Positions 1 to 8,378 of a stretch of 46,395 bases of DNA are shown here, piece by piece. Origin of the DNA: Phycisphaerae bacterium (GTDB lineage Bacteria; Planctomycetota; Phycisphaerae; UBA1845); contig JAJDDQ010000011.1 of assembly GCA_029260215.1 (NCBI GenBank), forward strand, positions 1-46,395, given 5' to 3'. The notes beneath the pieces are model-generated. The model was not told where the DNA came from. It made no database searches and saw only the letters and a program-made list of their open reading frames with translations. The translations under genes and the position numbers were made by a program. Each line of letters starts with the position of its first letter. Position 1 is the first letter of the stretch.

Positions 1-1
1 G

Positions 2-223
2 TGCGATCAGGCTGGTATCAACCCCACCCTGTTCTATCGCTGGCAGAAAGAGCTGTTCGAGAATGGGGCGGCGGCGTTTGGCCGGCGGAGCAATGAAGGC
101 CCGAACCGCCGACTCGAAGCCAAGGTCGAAGCCCTGGAGAAGAGGCTGGCTGACAAGGACGAGGTGATCGGCGAGATCATGGAATCCCATGTCCGGCTAA
201 AAAAAAGTCTTGGCGAAACCTGA
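2..223 (+). CDS. IS3-family transposase OrfA, C-terminal part
   Basis: Partial: the open frame enters from the left edge and stops at 221-223. It begins with the end of a helix-turn-helix (QAGINPTLFYRWQKELFENG), which in OrfA proteins recognises the terminal inverted repeats. It continues into a charged heptad-like helix (residues about 38-70, LEAKVEALEKRLADKDEVI), the leucine-zipper-like part used for OrfA/OrfAB multimerisation. The last codons run over the A8 frameshift site. The N-terminal half is missing only because of the window edge. Confidence 0.8.
   Translation, partial: CDQAGINPTLFYRWQKELFENGAAAFGRRSNEGPNRRLEAKVEALEKRLADKDEVIGEIMESHVRLKKSLGET
199..207 (+). promoter_or_regulatory. 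Candidate programmed -1 frameshift site (A8G)
   Basis: A run of eight A followed by G lies near the end of orfA. The orfA frame reads CTA AAA AAA AGT, and slipping back one base gives AAA AAA AAG TCT. From here the -1 frame is open without a stop through the whole of orfB to 1431. This is the standard IS3-family arrangement for making the OrfAB transposase. A downstream stimulatory structure was not worked out. Confidence 0.7.
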
Positions 224-1431
224 AACGCGGCTGGGCGGAGCCGGACACACGCGATGCGGTCGTCGATTACGTCGGTTATTGGACCGGTCGCACGGGGCTT
301 CCGACGGACCGTTTGGTCCGTTGGCTGAGCATCGGCCGGAGCAAGTATCACGCCTGGAAGTGTCGCTATGGCAAGGTTAATGAGCACAATGCGACAGCGC
401 CGCGCGATCATTGGCTCGATGATTCAGAAAAGCGAGCCATCGTGGACTACGCCGGAGAGCATCCCGGCGAGGGGTATCGACGTTTGACTTACATGATGAT
501 GGATGCCGACGTCGTCGCAGTCAGTCCGGCCAGTGTGTACCGCGTGCTCAAGAGTGCCGGACTGATGGCATCGTGGAATCGCAAACCCTCGAAGAAGGGA
601 ACCGGTTTCCATCAGCCGATCAAGGCCCACGAACACTGGCATGTGGACGTTTCGTACATCAATGTCTGTGGCACGTTCTACTACCTGTGCAGTGTTTTGG
701 ACGGTTTCAGCCGGCACATCGTGCATTGGGAGATTCGTGAAGCGATGAAGGAGCGGGACATCGAAATCATCCTGCAGCGCGGGCGCGAGGCTTTCCCGGG
801 TACGCATCCGAGGATCATTTCGGATAACGGCCCGCAGTTCATCGCCAAGGATTTCAAAGAGTTCATCCGCGTATCGGGCATGACTCATGTACGAACTTCG
901 CCGTATTATCCGCAAAGCAACGGAAAGATCGAGCGTTGGCATAAGTCGTTGAAGACGGAGTGCGTTCGGCGTCAGACGCCCTTGACGCTTGATGACGCCC
1001 GGCGTGCCGTCTCTGGTTTCGTGACACACTACAATACAGAGCGATTGCACAGTGCGATCGGTTACGTCGCGCCGCGCGACAAACTCGAAGGTCGAGCCGA
1101 GACGATTCACGCCGAGCGCGATCGCAAGCTCGCCGCCGCTCGTGAAGCGCGTCGCAAGCGTCGCCAAGCCATGCGTGCGTCGTGCGCATCGGAGTCGGGC
1201 AGTCGCCCTCAAACGTGCGAAGTGGAAAGCCCCTGTAGTTCCGTCGCCTCGGCGTCGCCTCACCCAGTGCCGGGTGGCGTCGAGGCGACGGGACGGAAGG
1301 GGCGGCCCCCGGTAGTTCCCGACCCGAGGCCGAGCACGCCCGCCGGAGGCAATGATGAAAACCGAGAATCCCGTCACGCGTGTGCCGGGGAGTTGCTTAA
1401 CACAATGGACGGATTGTCCAATTCACGCTGA
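199..1431 (+). CDS. IS3-family transposase OrfB (DDE integrase core), expressed by frameshift
   Basis: Catalytic half of the IS3 transposase, which cuts and joins the element ends. The retroviral-type integrase core is clear: first Asp in HWHVDVSYIN, second Asp in IISDNGPQF, and the Glu in SNGKIERWHKSLKTE, 35 residues beyond the second Asp as expected for D,D(35)E. A TTG at 313 could start a shorter frame, but the frame is open back to the A8 site, so a fused OrfAB product is more likely. After the core the protein carries about 100 extra residues, first Arg/Ala rich and then Pro/Ser/Gly rich. That tail overlaps a DNA hairpin at 1253-1290 and looks like read-through to the IS end rather than a domain. 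Confidence 0.85.
   Translation, partial: KKKSWRNLKRGWAEPDTRDAVVDYVGYWTGRTGLPTDRLVRWLSIGRSKYHAWKCRYGKVNEHNATAPRDHWLDDSEKRAIVDYAGEHPGEGYRRLTYMMMDADVVAVSPASVYRVLKSAGLMASWNRKPSKKGTGFHQPIKAHEHWHVDVSYINVCGTFYYLCSVLDGFSRHIVHWEIREAMKERDIEIILQRGREAFPGTHPRIISDNGPQFIAKDFKEFIRVSGMTHVRTSPYYPQSNGKIERWHKSLKTECVRRQTPLTLDDARRAVSGFVTHYNTERLHSAIGYVAPRDKLEGRAETIHAERDRKLAAAREARRKRRQAMRASCASESGSRPQTCEVESPCSSVASASPHPVPGGVEATGRKGRPPVVPDPRPSTPAGGNDENRESRHACAGELLNTMDGLSNSR
1253..1290. repeat. Inverted repeat inside the orfB tail
   Basis: CGTCGCCTC at 1253-1261 pairs with GAGGCGACG at 1282-1290, with an inner ACCC/GGGT pair around AGTGCC. The hairpin lies in the part of orfB that codes for the atypical tail, between the transposase core and the right IS end. 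It may act as a transcription stop inside the IS or be a sequence picked up by it. Confidence 0.5.
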
Positions 1432-1440
1432 ACCAGTACA

Positions 1441-1750
1441 GGTCGTACGCTTGAGATCACGCGTCAGCCCATTCCGCCTTTCAATTGAGAGGAACGACTT
1501 CCTGTTATCGCCCCTTCGCAAGAACGAAAAGAAGAAGCCCAGATCACAATTGCAGCAACCCATCGCTCACAACCGTCGGTAAGAAACGACGTTGCGACGG
1601 AATTCAATATCACCTCACAGTTACCATCGGTTCCCGCTTGATTCCACCGTTTGACGCTGTCATCACCGGTTCTACGATAGCGAGAATCGCGTCGCGCGCG
1701 TCAATCGCAACGGGAATCAATATCCACCCGCTCAGCAGGTTCAAAACGAA
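1441..1750. other. Intergenic stretch before dnaE
   Basis: About 310 bases between the IS right end and the dnaE start. No open frame with protein-like composition, no tRNA and no convincing terminator were seen. It should hold the dnaE promoter, but I could not point to a good -35/-10 pair. Confidence 0.5.
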
Positions 1751-4700
1751 ATGTCCGATCGCCAATTCGTACACATTCACGTTCACACGCACTACAGCCT
1801 GCTCGACGGGGCTACGCGCATCAAGCCGCTGATCGAGACGGCCAAGAAAATGAACATGCCCGCCGTCGCCATCACCGACCACGGCAACATGTTCGGGGCC
1901 GTCGAATTCTACAACGCCGCAGTCGCCGCTGGCGTCAAGCCGATCATCGGGTGCGAAACCTACCTCGCCCCCAACGATCGCCGCGTGAAACAGGGCAAGC
2001 AATCCGAATCCAACTTCCACCTGCTTCTGCTGGCTATGAACAATGTCGGCTACCAGAACCTGCTCAAGCTATCGAGCATCGGCTACCTCGAAGGATTCTA
2101 CTACAAGCCGCGTATCGACAAGGAAGTGCTCCGCGAATTCTCCGAAGGCCTGCTCTGCACCAGTACCTGTCTTGGGGCAGAAGTGCCTCAGGCCCTGCTC
2201 AAAAAGGACCGTGCCGCCGCAGAAGAACTGGCGAAATCCTATCTCGAAATCTTCGGCCCCGATCGATTCTTCATGGAGATTCAGGACCACGGCATGGACG
2301 AGCAGCGGATGATCAATCCGGAGTTGCTGGACATCGCCAACCGTCTCGGCGTCCCCGTGATCGCCTCGAACGACGTGCATTACCTCGAACATTCAGACAC
2401 CGAAGCCCACGACGTTCTCTGCTGCATCAGCACGCGGGCACTCGTTTCGGACGAAAATCGCTTCAAGTTTCCGACCGACCAGTTCTACTTCAAATCCGGC
2501 CAGGAAATGGCGGACCTTTTCCCGAACTGCCCCGAAGCCATCGACAACACGCTCCGCGTGGCAGACCTGTGCAACGTCGAGTTGGATTTTTCGAAGCGTC
2601 ATTCGCCGGTCTACAAACTCCCCAAGGGTCGCGAGGAGGACGAGTACCTTCGCGGGCTGGTCTACGACGGTGCCATGGAACGCTACGAGAAAATCACCAA
2701 TGAAGTCAGCGAGCGTATCGACTACGAGTTGGGCGTCATTTCGAGCAAAGGCTTCAGTGGCTACTTCCTGATCGTCTGGGATTTCATGAACTACGCCCGT
2801 GCCCAGGGCATTCCCTGCGGCGCACGCGGCAGCGGTTGCAGTTCCGTGGTCAGCTATTGTCTAGGCATTAGCGCTCCCGATCCGCTGCGTTACGAGCTTT
2901 ACTTTGAGCGTTTCATGGACCCCGATCGCGACGAAATGCCCGACATCGACGTCGATATGTGTCAAACGCATCGCGCTGATGTGATCAATTTCGTACGCAA
3001 GAAATATGGCCACGTCGCCCAGATCATCACCTTCGGAACGCTCAAAGCCAAGGCAGCCGTCAAGGACGTCGCCCGCGTGATGGGTCTGGACTTCAACAGC
3101 GCGACGCAGTTGACCAATCTGATACCAGCCGAGCTGAACATTACGATCGACAAAGCCCTCGAGAGCGAACCGGAGCTGAAAAAACGCTACGAGACCGATG
3201 ACGAGATCCACCGCATCATCGACATCGCCCGCAAGCTCGAAGGCCTCTCGCGGCACGCGGGCGTTCACGCCGCCGGCATCGTGGTGGCCGACACTCCGCT
3301 CGACCAATTCCTCCCCCTCTACAAACCCGCCAACGACGACCAGATCGTCACGCAATACGACGGGCCGACGGTCGAAAGCGTCGGCCTGCTGAAGTTCGAC
3401 TTCCTCGGCTTGCGTACGCTGACCACGCTCGAACGCGCTCGAATGTTGGCCCAAAAAACCGCCGACCACAAAATCGATCTGGACAAGCTCGACCTGACCG
3501 ATCAGCGCGTGTACCAGTTGTTCTCACGCGGCGAGACCAAGGGCGTGTTCCAGTTTGAATCGGGCGGCATGCGCGACGTCATCATGCGCATGAAACCAAA
3601 CCGCATCGAAGACCTCATCGCCGCCAACGCCCTCTTCCGCCCAGGCCCTATGCAGTACATCGATTCCTACGTCGCGCGCAAGCACGGCGAATCCTGGACC
3701 ACGCCGCACCCCATCATGACCGAAGTGCTGGCTGAAACGTACGGCATCATGGTCTATCAGGAGCAGGTTTCGCGTATGGTCAATCGCCTGGGCGGGATCG
3801 AACTCAAACGCGCCTTCCGGCTGGCCAAAGCGATCAGCAAAAAGAAAACCAAAATGATCGAAGCCGAGCGCGAGCCTTTCCTCGAAGGCGCAGCCGTCAA
3901 CGGCGTCGATCGTAAGGTGGCCGACGAAGTCTTTGAGGATATTCTCAAATTCGGCGGCTACGCGTTCAACAAAGCCCACTCCACCGGCTACGCGCTCGTC
4001 GCCTTTCAGACGGCCTACGTGAAAGTCTACCACCCGGTCGAATTCATGGCCGCCGTCATGACCTTCGAAATGTCCAGCACGGACAAAATTCTCGAATACT
4101 TCGACGAGTGCAAGCGTATCGGCATCACCGTCCTGCCACCCGACGTCAACGAATCCGACAACGACTTCACCGTCGTCACCATCGAACGCGAAGGCAAAAA
4201 ACGCAAAGCCATCCGCTTCGGCTTGGCCGCTGTGAAGGGCGTCGGTGGGAAAGCGGTCACCGCCATCACAGACGCACGCGCGGAGGGAGGCACATTCACC
4301 GACATCTACGAATTCTGCGAGCGCGTCGACTTAAGTGCCTGCAACCGCGCCGCCATCGAATCACTGCTCAGTTGCGGCGCGTTTGATTCCACCGGGGCGA
4401 TGCGCAAAGCACTCTCCACCGTTCTCGAAGCCGCGTTCGACCACGGCGGCCGAACGCAACAAGACAAAAAATCCGGACAAATGGGATTGTTCGGCGAAAG
4501 CTCCGACAGCAAGACCGAGCATCCCCCGCTCCCGTCCGACGAATGGACCGAAGCCGAAATGCTCGCCCGCGAGAAGGCCGCCCTCGGATTCTTCGTCACG
4601 CGGCACCCCCTCACCCACGCCGAAAAACTCATCGAATCCTGCGTGACCGCCTACACCGTGGACCTGCCCGCGCTGCCACCCGAAGCACAGGTCACGCTCG

Positions 4701-5251
4701 GCGGCATGGTCTCCGCCCTCCGCACCGTCCCAACCCGCCAAGGCAAGAAGCTGGGCATCATCATGCTCGAAGATCTCAAAGGCCACGTCGAAGGCATCGT
4801 CTTCCCCAAGAGCCTGCCCGAGTTTCAACCCATGCTCAGCCCCGACAGCCTCGTATTCCTTTCGGGCAAGGTCGATAAGAAGCGTGAGGAACCGTGTTTG
4901 CGCGTTGAGAGTGTCATTCCAGCGGCACAGGCCTACCGACTGCTGAGTGAAAACGTCCTCATCACGCTGCCACGGGACATCGACACCGACCGCCTCGAAC
5001 GGTTGAAGAACCTGCTCTTGCAGCATCACGGCGACAAGCCGCCCTATCTCCAGTTCCACACCGATGACGGCTTCACCGCGACCATCAAGTGCTCCTCCAC
5101 GTTCGCCATCGACATCACCGCCGCCTTCATCCACGCCGTGAACGAATTCCTGGGCCACCCCTCCGTCACCGTCCTGAGTCGCAACAGCCGCCCTATCCCA
5201 CTCGACACCATTGCCGACGAAACCCAAGCCCCCGCCTTGGCCCAAGTCTAA
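1751..5251 (+). CDS. dnaE: DNA polymerase III alpha subunit
   Basis: Replicative polymerase of the chromosome, 1166 residues, the normal DnaE length (E. coli 1160). The N-terminal PHP domain (about 1-210) keeps its metal-binding motifs HVHTHYS and AITDHGNMFG, so it is probably not degenerate. The palm carries GARGSGCSSVVSY near residue 360 and the catalytic aspartates in PDIDVDM near 400. Later come the fingers (FQFESGGMRDVI), the YGIMVYQEQ and FNKAHSTGYALVA motifs, a helix-hairpin-helix region, and an OB fold near residue 985 (VTLGGMVSALRT). The ATG at 1751 fits the usual start just before the PHP motif. It is the only clearly housekeeping protein gene in the window and marks the left flank as chromosomal. 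Confidence 0.97.
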   Translation: MSDRQFVHIHVHTHYSLLDGATRIKPLIETAKKMNMPAVAITDHGNMFGAVEFYNAAVAAGVKPIIGCETYLAPNDRRVKQGKQSESNFHLLLLAMNNVGYQNLLKLSSIGYLEGFYYKPRIDKEVLREFSEGLLCTSTCLGAEVPQALLKKDRAAAEELAKSYLEIFGPDRFFMEIQDHGMDEQRMINPELLDIANRLGVPVIASNDVHYLEHSDTEAHDVLCCISTRALVSDENRFKFPTDQFYFKSGQEMADLFPNCPEAIDNTLRVADLCNVELDFSKRHSPVYKLPKGREEDEYLRGLVYDGAMERYEKITNEVSERIDYELGVISSKGFSGYFLIVWDFMNYARAQGIPCGARGSGCSSVVSYCLGISAPDPLRYELYFERFMDPDRDEMPDIDVDMCQTHRADVINFVRKKYGHVAQIITFGTLKAKAAVKDVARVMGLDFNSATQLTNLIPAELNITIDKALESEPELKKRYETDDEIHRIIDIARKLEGLSRHAGVHAAGIVVADTPLDQFLPLYKPANDDQIVTQYDGPTVESVGLLKFDFLGLRTLTTLERARMLAQKTADHKIDLDKLDLTDQRVYQLFSRGETKGVFQFESGGMRDVIMRMKPNRIEDLIAANALFRPGPMQYIDSYVARKHGESWTTPHPIMTEVLAETYGIMVYQEQVSRMVNRLGGIELKRAFRLAKAISKKKTKMIEAEREPFLEGAAVNGVDRKVADEVFEDILKFGGYAFNKAHSTGYALVAFQTAYVKVYHPVEFMAAVMTFEMSSTDKILEYFDECKRIGITVLPPDVNESDNDFTVVTIEREGKKRKAIRFGLAAVKGVGGKAVTAITDARAEGGTFTDIYEFCERVDLSACNRAAIESLLSCGAFDSTGAMRKALSTVLEAAFDHGGRTQQDKKSGQMGLFGESSDSKTEHPPLPSDEWTEAEMLAREKAALGFFVTRHPLTHAEKLIESCVTAYTVDLPALPPEAQVTLGGMVSALRTVPTRQGKKLGIIMLEDLKGHVEGIVFPKSLPEFQPMLSPDSLVFLSGKVDKKREEPCLRVESVIPAAQAYRLLSENVLITLPRDIDTDRLERLKNLLLQHHGDKPPYLQFHTDDGFTATIKCSSTFAIDITAAFIHAVNEFLGHPSVTVLSRNSRPIPLDTIADETQAPALAQV

Positions 5252-5657
5252 TGCTCAGTCAACCATCGCCCGAAGTGAACAGACAGACGAAGCCAAGCCC
5301 ATAAGAGACCATGAAAACCGGGGTGCCATTGGCCTGAAAATAGACGAACCGACTCTTACAACAGCTGGTACATAAAACGGAGGTAGATCACTTACCAGTG
5401 CAAACGCTGGCCCGACACGCTGACGATGGACCGATACACTCACACGCTTCACGGTGAGCAAAGCGACGCCTTCGCAGCCACTTCTTGGTTTGTCGCGTCC
5501 GGGTGGCCGCGAAATCGCCAAGGCAACAGGCACATACAACGCAAAAACCGACGCGAAGAACTTGGCGTCCTGCTTGGCGCCAAATCAGCAACTCACAGGG
5601 AATTCAGCGCTCATCTGTGGACCGGGCCAATCGAAGTGTCAGCAGCGTGTCACAAAC
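5252..5657. other. Intergenic stretch between dnaE and the tRNA terminator
   Basis: About 400 bases. Several frames are open here but none has a ribosome binding site or a recognisable product, and the frame that reads into the integrase passes through the tRNA gene. Nothing else was recognised. Confidence 0.5.
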
Positions 5658-5699
5658 CAAAAATCCCGCCAAACGCGAAGAAAACGCGGTCTTAGCGGG
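5658..5699 (-). terminator. Probable Rho-independent terminator of tRNA-Ser
   Basis: Read on the minus strand just beyond the tRNA 3' end: CCCGC, then an inner CGCG/CGCG pair around TTTTCTT, then GCGGG, followed by ATTTTTGG. The stem plus T run directly downstream of the tRNA supports termination of that transcript. Confidence 0.6.
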
Positions 5700-5704
5700 A
5701 ATAA

Positions 5705-5795
<91 letters not shown>

Positions 5796-5936
5796 AAGTG
5801 CTTTTTTCATAACAACTTACGCAGCTGTCGCCGATCAGGCGATTCGCAGACGACAACCTTGACGACAACCGACACCGCTTGTACGCTCTTCCCGGTGCTT
5901 GGTTGGAACAACGTCGAATCATCGCGGTACGTCGTC

Positions 5937-7124
5937 ATGGCGAATCCAAAAACAAAGCCGAAAAAACCGTATCCATCGTTTCCGTTGACTCCACACGCGA
6001 ACGGCCAATTCTGCAAGAAAATTCGCGGCAAGGTGCATTTCTTCGGTGTCTGGAGTGAACCACAAGCTGCCTTGGATCGATACCACGACGTTGCAGGCGA
6101 CTTGCACGCGGGTCGTTCACCCCAGAAAGGGAACGTAGCAACAGGTGAGATAACGGTCAAGGATGCGTGCAACGCTTTCTTGACCTGGCAAAAAGATAAA
6201 CTGGACGTGGGTGAGATTGGCGCACGCTGGTTTGAGGACTGCCGCAGCGTTCTTACAGAGTTTGCTCGGGGCGTTGGCAAAGAGCGTATCGTTTCCGATC
6301 TTGAAGCGATGGATTTTCAACGCCACCGGACAGGGCTTGCGAAGCGTCTCGGCGTCCACGCTTTGCGACGCCATATCACCGCCATTAAGAGCGTTTTTAA
6401 GTATGCGTACGACATGGGCTTGATTGAACAACCGGTACGTTTTGGCCGTGGGCTCGAAATGCCGACAGCGGCCCAGCAGCGGAAAGCGAAACAGAATTCA
6501 GAGGCAATCAATGGCAAGAGGCTCTTCACGCCGGAAGAGATGCGTTGCTTGATCGATGCGAGCGATGGTTACATCAAGGCAGCGATTTTTCTGGGTGTCA
6601 ACGGTGGGTTCGGCAACACCGATGTCGCCACCCTTCCAAGGGCGGCCCTCGATCTCGAGAAAAACCTGGTCTCGTACGCAAGGCCCAAGACTGGGGTTCA
6701 GCGCGTGTTTCCATTATGGCCAGAAACGGTGGTTGCCCTCAACGAGTTTCTGACACATCGCCCAGCGCCGAAGAATGCCGAGGTGGCTCGCCTTGTTTTT
6801 CTTAATTCCCGAGGGAATCCGCTTGTGCGACAAATCGTCAGTACGGATACGTCGGGCCTGACGAAGGTGACGAACATAGATAAATTGCACGTTTGTTTTG
6901 CCAACTTGCTGCGATCGCTCGGCCTAAAGCGGCCAGGCATCGGTTTTTATACTCTGCGCCACACTTTTCGCACTTGGGCGGACGAAGTGCATGATCAGCA
7001 TGCAATCTTCAGAATCATGGGTCACGCCTTGCCTGGCATGTCAGGCGTATATGTCGAGGAAATCAGCCTGGACCGGCTACGTGTCGTCACCGAGCATGTT
7101 CGAGAGAAGATGTTTTCTATTTGA
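5937..7124 (+). CDS. int: Tyrosine recombinase / integrase, planctomycete-type
   Basis: Site-specific recombinase expected to integrate and excise the element, 395 residues from the ATG at 5937. The frame is open further upstream, but that part would run through the tRNA gene. The N-terminal half (about 70-180) fits a SAM-like core-binding domain. The catalytic half has Lys251 (RPKTG), His342 and Arg345 (RHTFR), His363 (MGHAL) and the Tyr372 nucleophile (GVYVEE). The box that normally gives the first catalytic Arg (GLRxSE) reads GFGNTD at 224-229, so the aligned position is Gly226. I recall the same box in other planctomycete integrases, so this is probably a family trait. The 3' end overlaps the convergent HTH gene by 8 bases. 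Confidence 0.9.
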   Translation: MANPKTKPKKPYPSFPLTPHANGQFCKKIRGKVHFFGVWSEPQAALDRYHDVAGDLHAGRSPQKGNVATGEITVKDACNAFLTWQKDKLDVGEIGARWFEDCRSVLTEFARGVGKERIVSDLEAMDFQRHRTGLAKRLGVHALRRHITAIKSVFKYAYDMGLIEQPVRFGRGLEMPTAAQQRKAKQNSEAINGKRLFTPEEMRCLIDASDGYIKAAIFLGVNGGFGNTDVATLPRAALDLEKNLVSYARPKTGVQRVFPLWPETVVALNEFLTHRPAPKNAEVARLVFLNSRGNPLVRQIVSTDTSGLTKVTNIDKLHVCFANLLRSLGLKRPGIGFYTLRHTFRTWADEVHDQHAIFRIMGHALPGMSGVYVEEISLDRLRVVTEHVREKMFSI

Positions 7125-7497
7125 TGAACTCATGGTACGACGGTGAGCGCCTTCTCTCGATTCGAGCGGTATGAGCCATGTTTGCGAGAAGAAACTTGTC
7201 GATCCATTCTGCGCGAATCCGATACCGATTTCTGAACCCGCGACCGGCTGGCGTGGTGATGACTGACGCCTTCAATTGACCAGAAGATATGAGACGATCA
7301 ATTGTCGTTTCGGAGACTTGTAGCAATTCGGATGTTTCCGTGACGGTTAGCCATTCTCTTGGAATTCGATTGTCTAGAATAGTCGCCAAACGATTTTCGA
7401 TACGTCCGAGTGTTTCCACAACCGCGACAATGAACTGGGCGTGCGCGCGTGCTATGGGATCGGAAATCATCTCGGGCTGATCGATGTGTTCGTTCAT
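7117..7497 (-). CDS. Excisionase-like helix-turn-helix protein
   Basis: 126 residues. An N-terminal helical stretch (about 10-45) is followed by a MerR/excisionase-type winged HTH (about 48-105): LTVTETSELLQVSETTIDRLISSG and then a wing ending in FRNRYRIRAEWI. Proteins of this class act as recombination directionality factors or small regulators. Position favours the first: it is the last gene of the conjugation operon and ends 8 bases inside the 3' end of int on the opposite strand. The ATG at 7497 overlaps the stop of the gene upstream (ATGA), so it should be translationally coupled to it. An alternative role is a plain transcription regulator of int or of the operon. Confidence 0.75.
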   Translation of the reverse strand: MNEHIDQPEMISDPIARAHAQFIVAVVETLGRIENRLATILDNRIPREWLTVTETSELLQVSETTIDRLISSGQLKASVITTPAGRGFRNRYRIRAEWIDKFLLANMAHTARIERRRSPSYHEFIK

Positions 7498-7721
7498 TTT
7501 TCAGATCGGCCGTAGGGCGGGTTCATCCAAACGGTTCCGGTCCAGCGCTGATTCAGGGCGTTGTCCTGTTGGGTGAAGTACCGTCGGCACTTGGCGTTGT
7601 CCCGCGATGCGCAGGCGTCGAGATCAAAATGGAAGATGTCGTTGAGTTCGTCGAAGAGGTCATCGAGCGTCGACCACTCTGGGCTGTCGCTCTTGAAGTG
7701 TACGTCGAGTCGTGACTGCAC
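7494..7721 (-). CDS. Dam-type N6-adenine methylase, C-terminally truncated
   Basis: 75 residues from a GTG at 7721. They match the N-terminal half of phage-type Dam methylases: SPEWSTLDDLFDELNDIF, then FDLDACASRDNAKCRRYF, and the catalytic motif at WMNPPYGR. Four residues later the frame stops. Family members usually run about 70-100 residues further, so the rest of the methylase fold is missing. Loss of that half probably abolishes activity. The ends are unusually neat: the start overlaps the stop upstream (TAGTG) and the stop overlaps the next start (ATGA). This suggests either a deletion that joined it precisely to the HTH gene or a retained short form. The downstream sequence codes for the HTH protein and not for the lost half. 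Confidence 0.7.
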   Translation of the reverse strand: MQSRLDVHFKSDSPEWSTLDDLFDELNDIFHFDLDACASRDNAKCRRYFTQQDNALNQRWTGTVWMNPPYGRSEK

Positions 7722-8041
7722 TATTCGGCGTCCCGATCCGGGCAAGGGGAAGTCTCTTGGTGGCTGCCTGATTTGTCTGACTGGACATGCGTTGTTTCTG
7801 CATTCGGCTTTGAACCGACGCGATGGTGCCACGGCTTGTTCTCTCTTGTCATCAGGAATTCTGTGCTGTCGCAGCGCGGGCAGGCATGTGGAGGCCGATC
7901 GCAGAACCACTTGGCCGTGCATCGCTGGCAGGCGCAGTAGATGCTCTTCGCATGTTGACCGGGAGTTTGCATTGAGCTCTCACACTTAAGTCGCAGGGTT
8001 GCGGAATCACAACACGAGTACGCGTTGCGCAATATCGACAC
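7721..8041 (-). CDS. Small zinc-ribbon-like protein
   Basis: 106 residues from a GTG at 8041, or 83 from the ATG at 7972. The only recognisable part is a pair of cysteine knuckles in the middle, CQRC and CPRC about 15 residues apart, typical of a zinc ribbon that binds nucleic acid or holds a fold. The C-terminal third is polar and probably disordered. It starts 2 bases after the DUF2274-type gene and its stop overlaps the start of the truncated methylase (TAGTG). It therefore belongs to the transfer operon. Function unknown. Confidence 0.55.
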   Translation of the reverse strand: MSILRNAYSCCDSATLRLKCESSMQTPGQHAKSIYCACQRCTAKWFCDRPPHACPRCDSTEFLMTRENKPWHHRVGSKPNAETTHVQSDKSGSHQETSPCPDRDAE

Positions 8042-8043
8042 TG

Positions 8044-8349
8044 TCAGCGCGCCGCCGGTCCGCGAGGGTCTGGCTTTCCGCCGCCACCTGGTGCGGTACG
8101 CAGTGCTGCAGGCGGCTTGCTCTGGGGCCGCCGTCGCTTTTGTCCGTGATTTTTGAACGCCCGGTCCTCGGCCATGAATTGGCGGCCCATCTCGCTAAGC
8201 AGATCCGCTTCGCTGACGGCCACACCGTAAGCGTCTTGGTAATACGCCTGGTAGCGACGAAGTGCTTGCGTGAGTTCATGGTCGGCCTCGACGGTGAACC
8301 GGGTCGTTTCCACGATGTGAAACGGCGGCAGTGCGATGTTGTTCTTCAT
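8044..8349 (-). CDS. DUF2274-type protein of the Trb operon
   Basis: 101 residues. The core (about 10-65), FTVEADHELTQALRRYQAYY then a helix ending in LLSEMGRQFMAEDRAF, resembles DUF2274 proteins, which are regularly encoded just after trbI in Trb-type ICE operons and have a ribbon-helix-helix-like look. The tail (KRRRPQSKPPAALRTAPGGG) is basic and low in complexity. It lies 29 bases after trbI and 2 bases before the zinc-ribbon gene. The role in transfer is not known. The assignment rests on position and on a short similarity that I recognise. Confidence 0.7.
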   Translation of the reverse strand: MKNNIALPPFHIVETTRFTVEADHELTQALRRYQAYYQDAYGVAVSEADLLSEMGRQFMAEDRAFKNHGQKRRRPQSKPPAALRTAPGGGGKPDPRGPAAR

Positions 8350-8378
8350 AACTGTCTCCTCACCCTACCAAACACGAT

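Larger units (their letters stand above)
1..1440 (+). mobile_element. IS3-family insertion sequence, left end outside the window
   Basis: The segment holds the end of an orfA and a complete orfB with the DDE integrase core, joined by an A8 run where a -1 frameshift would fuse them, the usual IS3-family design. The right end is placed near 1440: the sequence just past the orfB stop reads inward from the complement as TGTACTGGTTCAGCG, starting with the TG expected at IS3 termini. The left terminal repeat lies outside the window, so the repeat pair and the target duplication could not be checked. It sits upstream of dnaE and is in the same orientation. Confidence 0.8.

Noticed and set aside
424-1377. 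Long minus-strand open frame opposite the IS3 orfB
   Set aside because: It mirrors the transposase gene, has an Arg-rich composition typical of antisense frames in GC-rich DNA and no recognisable motif.
4361-5245. Gly/Glu-rich minus-strand frame inside dnaE
   Set aside because: Shadow of dnaE with low-complexity composition and no ribosome binding site.
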